Source: JBDTMC01 sp039934475 (lineage in GTDB: Bacteria; Acidobacteriota; Terriglobia; Bryobacterales; Bryobacteraceae). Taken from it: a stretch of DNA of 11,604 nt. Positions 7,849-11,604 of this stretch are shown here, one piece after another. The notes under the pieces are model-generated. The model saw only the letters and a list, made by a program, of their open reading frames with translations. It had not been told where the DNA came from and did no database searches. How positions within the stretch are numbered: the first letter of the stretch is position 1; every line of letters starts with the position of its first letter. The translations under genes and the position numbers were made by a program. The stretch spans positions 1 to 11,604 of the forward strand of contig JBDTMC010000248.1 in NCBI GenBank assembly GCA_039934475.1. The letters are read 5' to 3'.

Positions 7849-7877
7849 ATTGTAGAGCCGGAGCGAACCAGCGGCAA
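7849..7877 (-). promoter_or_regulatory. Sigma-70-type promoter for the DUF1549/DUF1553-DUF1501 operon
   Basis: On the minus strand, -35 TTGCCG (7877-7872), a 17-base spacer and -10 TACAAT (7854-7849). This is 4/6 and 5/6 to the TTGACA/TATAAT consensus with ideal spacing. Transcription would begin near 7842, giving a leader of about 17 bases before the ATG at 7825. It supports that start over the upstream one at 7963. Found by eye; not tested against background. Confidence 0.5.
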
Positions 7878-7926
7878 AAGCAGATCGGCCGAAGTTGCGC
7901 CGGATGAAACCGGTTACAGGAGAGAA

Positions 7927-8001
7927 ATGCCGATGATTTCGGGAAACGGGTCTGGGATCTCACTTATCTACAACACGATGGTACGGAGTGGAGTCATCTA
8001 A
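7927..8001 (+). CDS. Possible 24-residue leader peptide upstream of the YCII gene
   Basis: A short frame begins at ATG 7927, preceded by AGGAG at 7918-7922 with a short 4-base gap. It encodes 24 residues (starting MPMISGNGSG, ending VRSGVI) and stops with TAA at 7999-8001. The stop shares its last base with the ATG of the YCII gene (TAATG), a classic geometry for translational reinitiation. No run of a single amino acid that would point to attenuation is seen, and no homologue is recognised. It may equally be a chance frame in the 175-base divergent intergenic region, which otherwise holds only the minus-strand promoter at 7849-7877. Confidence 0.3.
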   Translation: MPMISGNGSGISLIYNTMVRSGVI

Positions 8002-8330
8002 TGTTATTCACCATTCGTTGCACGTTTCAACCGGGCGCCTTAGAGCTGGCGAGGACGAATCGACCGGAGCACTGTGCGTTCATGAGCCAAATGAAGGGCA
8101 CCATCGTTCAAGGCGGTCCATCGTTCCTACTCGAAGGATCGTCCTTCCGCATGCTGCTGGTGGTGGATAGGCGGAACGCCGAAGAAGCCCGCGAATTTAT
8201 CTCGCTGGAACCGTATACGGCGGCTGGCTTGTTTGAGAGCATCGCGGTTCGGCTCTGGACGCCCGAGATACCTGGATCGGCGGGCGGCTTCCAGGATCAC
8301 GAGTATCAGCAGGATTCATCCACACACTAA
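8001..8330 (+). CDS. YCII-family (YciI-like) protein
   Basis: 109 residues. Small cytoplasmic protein of the YCII superfamily, a ferredoxin-like dimeric alpha+beta fold of mostly unknown function; some members are dehydrochlorinase- or muconolactone isomerase-like. Matching features are the opening strand MLFTIRCTFQPGALEL, RPEHCAFM with the conserved histidine (H24), the VQGGPSFLLEGSSFRMLLVV hairpin and EPYTAAGLFESIAVRLW at the end. Most members have Asp in the DPY motif, which pairs with the conserved His; here it is Glu (E70). The start has GGAG at 7990-7993, 7 bases upstream, and overlaps the stop of a possible leader ORF. The last 20 or so residues are a polar tail beyond the domain. The M20 peptidase starts 34 bases downstream. 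Confidence 0.8.
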   Translation: MLFTIRCTFQPGALELARTNRPEHCAFMSQMKGTIVQGGPSFLLEGSSFRMLLVVDRRNAEEAREFISLEPYTAAGLFESIAVRLWTPEIPGSAGGFQDHEYQQDSSTH

Positions 8331-8352
8331 CAATTGTAAAGGGGGATTGCCC

Positions 8353-8358
8353 TATACT
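8353..8358 (+). promoter_or_regulatory. Candidate -10 box giving a leaderless M20 peptidase mRNA
   Basis: TATACT (5/6 to TATAAT) ends 6 bases before the ATG at 8365, so transcription would begin at or next to the A of the start codon. No Shine-Dalgarno lies in the usual window; a G-rich run at 8341-8345 is too far upstream (about 20 bases). No good -35 is seen at 17 bases; TTGTAA at 8334-8339 gives only a 13-base spacer. The arrangement fits leaderless TANNNT promoters known in Deinococcus and actinobacteria, but is inferred from position alone. Confidence 0.35.
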
Positions 8359-8364
8359 TTGGCA

Positions 8365-9756
8365 ATGTCCCGATTGTGTGTCTTGCTTCTGCTCGCCATT
8401 ACGGCCTCCGCCCAGACTCCGGACTGGCCAAAAGCAAATGCGGAGACGTTGCGGCACTTCCGTGCACTGGTGCAGTTGGATACGACGGACCCGCCGGGCA
8501 ACGAGACTCGCGCCGTTGAGTATGTGAAGAAGGTTCTGGACGCCGAAGGCATTCCGGCTGTGATCGCGGCTAAGGATCCGCAGCGCGCCAATCTAATTGC
8601 ACGCCTCAAGGGCAATGGCAGCAAGCGGCCGCTGTTGATCATGGGGCATACCGACACAGTCCGTGTGGATCCGGCGAAGTGGAAGTTTCCGCCGTTCAGC
8701 GCCACCATGGACGGCGGCTACATTTATGGCCGCGGGACGCTTGACGACAAAGACAACCTCACTACCGCAATGATGACGATGGTGATGCTGAAGCGGCTGG
8801 GAGTGCCCCTTGATCGCGACGTGATCTTTGTCGCCGAATCGGGTGAAGAAGCCGACACCGGACCGGGCATCGAGTACCTCGTAAAAGAACGCTTCCCTGA
8901 GATCGACGCTGAGATCTGTCTCGCCGAAGGCGGGTATGTGTCGCGGCGCAATGGCCAGCCGCGCTTCTCCATGGTTCAGACGGCGGAGAAACTGCCGGTA
9001 GGCGTGAAACTGGTGGCGCATGGTCCCGCGGGCCACGGGTCGCGACCGCTTCGCACCAGCGCGGTGCTGCACCTCTCGCGAGCCGTCCAAAACATCGCCA
9101 TGTGGGATCCTCCGATGCGATTCAACGACACCACTCGCTACTACTTCGAGAAAATGGCGACCTTGGGTGACCCGGAGGACGCGGCACGGTTCAACGGGCT
9201 CTTCAATCCGGAGAAGGCGCCGGCGATCCGTGAGTACCTGGCGGAGCATGACCCTGGCCATTACTCGATGCTGCACACATCGATTTCGCCGAACATCGTT
9301 TCGGGCGGCTATCAGATTAACGTCATCCCTTCGACAGCCGAAGCGACGCTCGATGTGCGGGCGCTACCGGACGAGGACGTGCCGGCGTTCTATGAACAGA
9401 TGCGGAAAGTGATCAACGACCCGGCAGTGGAACTGGTCCCCGTGGAGCGCAACGTGCGGCCTCATGCCGATCCGTCGCGCATCGACACGGCGACATTTAA
9501 AACGATTGAAGCGGTGGTGAACCGCGTCTATGGCGTGCCCACAGTGCCTGTTATGTCCACGGGCGCAACCGATATGGCGTTTCTGCGTGCGAAAGGAATT
9601 CAGTGTTACGGGATCGGATCGGCGATGGACGTGGAAGACGCGCCTAAGGGCTTTGGAGCGCATAGCGATCAGGAGCGCATTCGCGAGGACGCGCTGTACG
9701 ACTTTTTGCGATTCAACTGGGAAGCGGTGACCGCTTTAGCCGCTACGCCCCGCTAG
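8365..9756 (+). CDS. Secreted M20-family metallopeptidase
   Basis: 463 residues from ATG 8365; the frame is open upstream to 8233 but only 8365 gives a Sec signal peptide (MSRLCVLLLLAITASAQTP, cleavage near ASA-QT, residues 16-17). The di-zinc site is complete: H95 and the adjacent D97 in MGHTDTV, bridging D127 in YGRGTLDDKDN, catalytic base E161 and ligand E162 in SGEEADTG, and H433 in FGAHSDQERI. The lid/dimerisation domain lies between about residues 205 and 340, with AHGPAGHGSRPL as its start. These enzymes remove terminal residues from peptides or hydrolyse N-acyl bonds; ArgE/DapE-like, carboxypeptidase or aminoacylase roles cannot be separated by eye. Export points to nutrient peptide breakdown. 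No Shine-Dalgarno is seen; a -10-like TATACT lies 6 bases before the start. Its TAG stop lies inside the CTAG end of the inverted-repeat element that follows. Confidence 0.93.
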   Translation: MSRLCVLLLLAITASAQTPDWPKANAETLRHFRALVQLDTTDPPGNETRAVEYVKKVLDAEGIPAVIAAKDPQRANLIARLKGNGSKRPLLIMGHTDTVRVDPAKWKFPPFSATMDGGYIYGRGTLDDKDNLTTAMMTMVMLKRLGVPLDRDVIFVAESGEEADTGPGIEYLVKERFPEIDAEICLAEGGYVSRRNGQPRFSMVQTAEKLPVGVKLVAHGPAGHGSRPLRTSAVLHLSRAVQNIAMWDPPMRFNDTTRYYFEKMATLGDPEDAARFNGLFNPEKAPAIREYLAEHDPGHYSMLHTSISPNIVSGGYQINVIPSTAEATLDVRALPDEDVPAFYEQMRKVINDPAVELVPVERNVRPHADPSRIDTATFKTIEAVVNRVYGVPTVPVMSTGATDMAFLRAKGIQCYGIGSAMDVEDAPKGFGAHSDQERIREDALYDFLRFNWEAVTALAATPR

Positions 9757-9772
9757 CAGTCTGTGGTGCAAG
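9753..9772 (+). repeat. Left terminal inverted repeat
   Basis: Outer 20 bases of the element; 18/20 identical to the complement of the right end. The TAG at 9754-9756 is also the stop codon of the M20 peptidase. Confidence 0.7.
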
Positions 9773-9888
9773 GCCGTGTGCCGGAAAAATTGGTACAGGC
9801 ACGAATTTCCTCTTTTGGGAACTTCTGTATTTACAGTAGCTTACAGGGGTCGGAAAATCATGCCAGCCCCATTTTTCGAGCCTGACCA

Positions 9889-9908
9889 CTTGCGCCACGG
9901 ACTGCTAG
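9889..9908 (-). repeat. Right terminal inverted repeat
   Basis: Mirror of 9753-9772 with two C/T differences. It ends one base before the TAG stop (complement of 9910-9912) of the pentapeptide-repeat gene. Confidence 0.7.
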
Positions 9909-9909
9909 A

Positions 9910-10317
9910 CTAGCGGGCGCCCATCTCGCTACGCCAGCGCAGAGGGCGTTCTGCTTCATCCGGAAGTATGGTCTCTTCATCGCCGATAGTCTCTTCCAGC
10001 TGTTCGGCGGTCAAGTCCTCGGCGGTGCGCAAGTCCGCGCCGCGGAGGTCCGCGCCGGTAAAGTCTGTACCGATGAGCCGCGCGCCGACGAGGTTTGCGC
10101 CGCGAAGGTCCGCCCAGCGGAGATCCGCGCCAGTCAGATTGGCGAGGCGCAAATCGGCTTTACGTAGGATGGCGTGGGTGAGGTCGACGAACACGAGGCT
10201 CGCTTGGCTGAGGTCGGCGCCGGCCAGATCGGCGGATACGTCGGGATTGAGGCTGCGCCAGTTGTTCCATTCGTCCACGTCGTGGCGCAGGGCGGATACA
10301 TGCTCGGGGGTGGCCAT
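9910..10317 (-). CDS. Pentapeptide-repeat protein
   Basis: 135 residues from ATG 10317. An N-terminal segment (residues 1-28; EWNNWRSLNPDV) typical of this group leads into about 14 consecutive pentapeptide repeats of A(D/N)LXX type, with central Leu/Phe every fifth residue from L31 to L96 (for example GADLS, KADLR, TGADLRWADLRGANL). These fold as a right-handed quadrilateral beta-helix of about 3.5 coils. The tail, LTAEQLEETIGDEETILPD followed by RPLRW, is the common C-terminal cap. There is no signal peptide or membrane helix. Function is unknown: some members mimic DNA and protect gyrase (Qnr/MfpA), but this one is shorter than those, so a gyrase role is not supported. The frame is open upstream to 10509 but would overlap the divergent gene. 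The ATG has no clear Shine-Dalgarno; a TATCGT sits 7 bases upstream of it. Confidence 0.88.
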   Translation of the reverse strand: MATPEHVSALRHDVDEWNNWRSLNPDVSADLAGADLSQASLVFVDLTHAILRKADLRLANLTGADLRWADLRGANLVGARLIGTDFTGADLRGADLRTAEDLTAEQLEETIGDEETILPDEAERPLRWRSEMGAR

Positions 10318-10339
10318 CTTTTCAACGATATCATTGACG

Positions 10340-10345
10340 AAGGAG
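10340..10345 (+). promoter_or_regulatory. Ribosome binding site of the NADP-binding oxidoreductase
   Basis: AAGGAG with 7 bases to the ATG at 10353, the strongest Shine-Dalgarno in the window. It lies in the 35-base gap between two divergent starts, so the promoter for this gene must lie further upstream, inside the 5' end of the pentapeptide-repeat gene. Confidence 0.7.
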
Positions 10346-10352
10346 ATCTGGA

Positions 10353-10994
10353 ATGAAGATCGGCGTGCTGGGTTCGGGAAACGTCGGCGGTACATTGGGG
10401 CGACGGTGGGCACAGGGCGGCCACACCGTGGTGTTTGGAACTCGGCGGCCCGAATCGGATGAGGTCCAGGCTTTGCTGGCGCAGGCCGGCCCCAACGCTC
10501 GGGCCGCAAGCAGCATAGATGCAGTAGCAGCTAGCGACGTTGTTCTGGTATCCACGCCTTGGCCTGCCACTAAAGAAATCGTCACGGCGTGCGGTAGCTT
10601 AGCGGGGAAGATCGTGGTGGATGCGACGAACCCGCTGCTGCCAAGCCTCGCCGGCATGGAGGTGGGCACAACAACGTCGGGAGCGGAGATGGTAGCAGGA
10701 TGGGCTCCCGGCGCGACTGTAGTGAAGGCGTTTAATACCATCGGCTCCAACGTGATGGCGGATGCCGCGTTCGGCGCTGAAAAGGCACTGATGTTTTATT
10801 GCGGCGACGACGCGGCGGCGAAAGCAGTGGTAGGGGAATTGGCCGCGGAGTTGGGCTTTGACGCCCGCGACGCCGGACCCCTCACTCAGGCGCGCCTGTT
10901 GGAACCCTTGGCGCTGCTTTGGATCTCACTCGCCTTCGCCGGCGGCTATGGACGCGAATTCGCGTTTCAAATCCTGCGCCGCAATGCTTCTTGA
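10353..10994 (+). CDS. NADP-binding oxidoreductase, F420-dependent NADP reductase-like
   Basis: 213 residues, a single Rossmann domain with a short helical end. The N-terminus MKIGVLGSGNVGGTLGRRWAQ carries the GxGxxG dinucleotide motif (G7, G9, G12). The FGTRRPES loop after strand 2 has two arginines that should bind the 2'-phosphate of NADP. Later come VVLVSTPWPAT, KIVVDATNPL and VVKAFNTIGSNVM, all typical of the family named for the coenzyme F420-dependent NADP reductase (PF03807 type). Many bacterial relatives lack F420, and F420 use cannot be inferred here; a small dinucleotide-dependent reductase of unknown substrate is the safe call. AAGGAG lies 7 bases before the start. Its last 11 bases overlap the ABC ATPase gene, suggesting co-transcription, though no shared function is evident. 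Confidence 0.88.
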   Translation: MKIGVLGSGNVGGTLGRRWAQGGHTVVFGTRRPESDEVQALLAQAGPNARAASSIDAVAASDVVLVSTPWPATKEIVTACGSLAGKIVVDATNPLLPSLAGMEVGTTTSGAEMVAGWAPGATVVKAFNTIGSNVMADAAFGAEKALMFYCGDDAAAKAVVGELAAELGFDARDAGPLTQARLLEPLALLWISLAFAGGYGREFAFQILRRNAS

Positions 10995-11604
10995 GGCGCG
11001 CTCCCTAACGAAACGTTATGGTGCTACGGCCGTCCTGCGGGACGTCAGTTTCTCCGTGCGCGAGGGCGAGATTCTGGGCTTGATCGGACCGAACGGCGCA
11101 GGTAAGACGACCCTCTTCGAGTGTCTGGCGGGTCTGATTGTTCCAGATGCGGGAGAGGTCCGAATCAGCCCCGCGCACGGCCTCTTCTATGTACCGGACG
11201 GGATTCGACCATGGCAGGAGCAGCGCACGGGCGAGGTGCTGCGGTTCTTTGGAAGTCTGCACGGAGCCGCGGCAGTTGACGATCTCGCCGACCAACTGCA
11301 GTTACGAACTTTGTGGCGCGCCCGCGTCGGGACTTTGTCAAAGGGCGAATCGAAGCGCCTTCTGGTGGCGTTAGGACTATTGGCTTCGCAGCGTCTGCTG
11401 CTGTTGGATGAGCCCTTCGACGGCCTCGATTTCCGCCAGACGCGCGATGTCATGTCGGTCCTTCGCGCACATCGCGACGGCGGACGCACGCTCTTTCTGT
11501 CGATCCATCAACTCGGCGACGCCGCGCGGATCTGCGATCGATTCGTGCTCTTGAGCGCGGGGCGCGTCGCCGGAGAAGGGACGCTGGACGAATTGCGCGC
11601 GCGC
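10984..11604 (+). CDS. ABC transporter ATP-binding protein (ABC-2 type export), 3' end outside window
   Basis: 207 codons visible with no stop; the gene runs past the window edge. Motifs in order: Walker A GPNGAGKTT (residues 35-43, K41), signature LSKGE (118-122, in place of LSGGQ), Walker B LLLLDEP (138-144, D142 and catalytic E143), D-loop DGLD (146-149) and switch H175 in LSIHQ. The Q-loop region reads LFYVPDG, with no glutamine at the expected place. The fold and the LSKGE signature fit ATPases that pair with ABC-2 permeases for export; the permease is probably just downstream. The ATG at 10984 overlaps the previous gene by 11 bases in another frame and has no Shine-Dalgarno, so translation is probably coupled. 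Substrate unknown. Confidence 0.93.
   Translation, partial: MLLEARSLTKRYGATAVLRDVSFSVREGEILGLIGPNGAGKTTLFECLAGLIVPDAGEVRISPAHGLFYVPDGIRPWQEQRTGEVLRFFGSLHGAAAVDDLADQLQLRTLWRARVGTLSKGESKRLLVALGLLASQRLLLLDEPFDGLDFRQTRDVMSVLRAHRDGGRTLFLSIHQLGDAARICDRFVLLSAGRVAGEGTLDELRAR

Larger units (their letters stand above)
9753..9908. mobile_element. MITE-like element or IS remnant with terminal inverted repeats
   Basis: 156 bp between two convergent stop codons. The left end, CTAGCAGTCTGTGGTGCAAG (9753-9772), pairs with the right end (9889-9908, complement CTAGCAGTCCGTGGCGCAAG) at 18 of 20 positions; both differences are transitions. The two arms stay in register inward, sharing GAAAAAT and GG, for 29 matches over 41 positions. 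Ends of CTAG could be a 4-base target duplication (fitting the YTAR-type targets of some IS5 relatives) or part of the repeat. The interior is AT-richer than the neighbours, has no coding frame, and holds an internal palindrome CTGTATTTACAG (9825-9836) and a second TTACAG 10 bases after the first (9831, 9841). The transposase family is not identified. It may also end transcription for both genes, but no stem with a T-run is visible. Confidence 0.6.

Noticed and set aside
7826..7963. 46-residue N-terminal extension of the cytochrome protein
   Set aside because: It would bury the signal peptide and precede the likely promoter; the sequence is unlike any export signal.
8233..8364. 44-residue N-terminal extension of the M20 peptidase
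   Set aside because: It overlaps the YCII gene in another frame and hides the signal peptide that starts at 8365.
8593..9276. 227-codon minus-strand open frame opposite the M20 peptidase
   Set aside because: The sense strand has the full zinc-site set; the antisense translation is low-complexity His/Arg-rich.
9757..9908. Rho-independent terminator between the M20 and pentapeptide genes
   Set aside because: The inverted repeats are about 115 bases apart with no T-run after a compact stem; the structure fits a mobile element better than a terminator.
9910..10317. Qnr/MfpA-like gyrase protection protein
   Set aside because: Only about 14 repeats and 135 residues, without the loops and length of Qnr; the generic pentapeptide-repeat call is as far as the sequence supports.
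9968..10462. 164-codon plus-strand frame with repetitive R-x-S-A-P sequence
   Set aside because: The periodicity is the mirror of the 15-base pentapeptide repeats encoded on the minus strand; that strand gives the recognised A(D/N)LXX pattern and cap.
10318..10509. 64-residue N-terminal extension of the pentapeptide-repeat protein
   Set aside because: It would run through the start of the divergent oxidoreductase, which has a strong ribosome site and Rossmann motif; the extension has no family similarity.

Overview
The window most resembles a chromosome segment from a GC-rich acidobacterium of the Solibacter/Bryobacter type (Bryobacterales). I infer this from three things: an adjacent pair encoding a cytochrome c-like DUF1549/DUF1553 protein and a DUF1501 protein (an arrangement common in Planctomycetes and in Solibacter-like Acidobacteriota), secreted enzymes whose signal peptides end in A-x-A followed by Q-T-P, and high third-position GC. 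No tRNA, rRNA, CRISPR array, phage gene or intact transposase gene is visible. Most of the DNA is ordinary chromosomal coding sequence.

Layout. Positions 1-2524 (+) hold a tight cluster: the 3' part of folC (folate synthesis/polyglutamylation), plsC (phosphatidic acid synthesis) and a secreted amidohydrolase that overlaps plsC by 4 bases. On the minus strand, 2535-2804 encodes a short 89-residue TPR-like protein with a strong ribosome binding site. An aldo-keto reductase (2898-3863, +) runs tail-to-tail into the minus-strand pair DUF1501 (3867-5294) and DUF1549/DUF1553 cytochrome protein (5297-7825). That pair is an operon with a recognisable sigma-70-type promoter at 7849-7877. Divergent from it are a possible 24-codon leader ORF (7927-8001), a YCII-family protein (8001-8330) and a secreted M20 metallopeptidase (8365-9756), which may be translated from a leaderless transcript. 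A 156-bp element with imperfect terminal inverted repeats (9753-9908), MITE-like or an IS remnant, lies exactly between the stop codon of the peptidase and the stop codon of a minus-strand pentapeptide-repeat protein (9910-10317). Divergent from the latter, an NADP-binding F420-reductase-like protein (10353-10994) overlaps an ABC transporter ATPase (10984 to the window edge) by 11 bases.

How the genes work together. The clearest functional unit is the DUF1549/DUF1553-DUF1501 pair: a Sec-exported protein with two CxxCH heme motifs and a Tat-exported partner, whose biochemical role is not established. folC, plsC and the amidohydrolase are probably co-transcribed but not in one pathway. The window does not contain a convincing new multi-gene system. 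Its most unusual parts are the inverted-repeat element between two stop codons, the coupled leader ORF, the leaderless-looking promoter and the tiny TPR-like gene.
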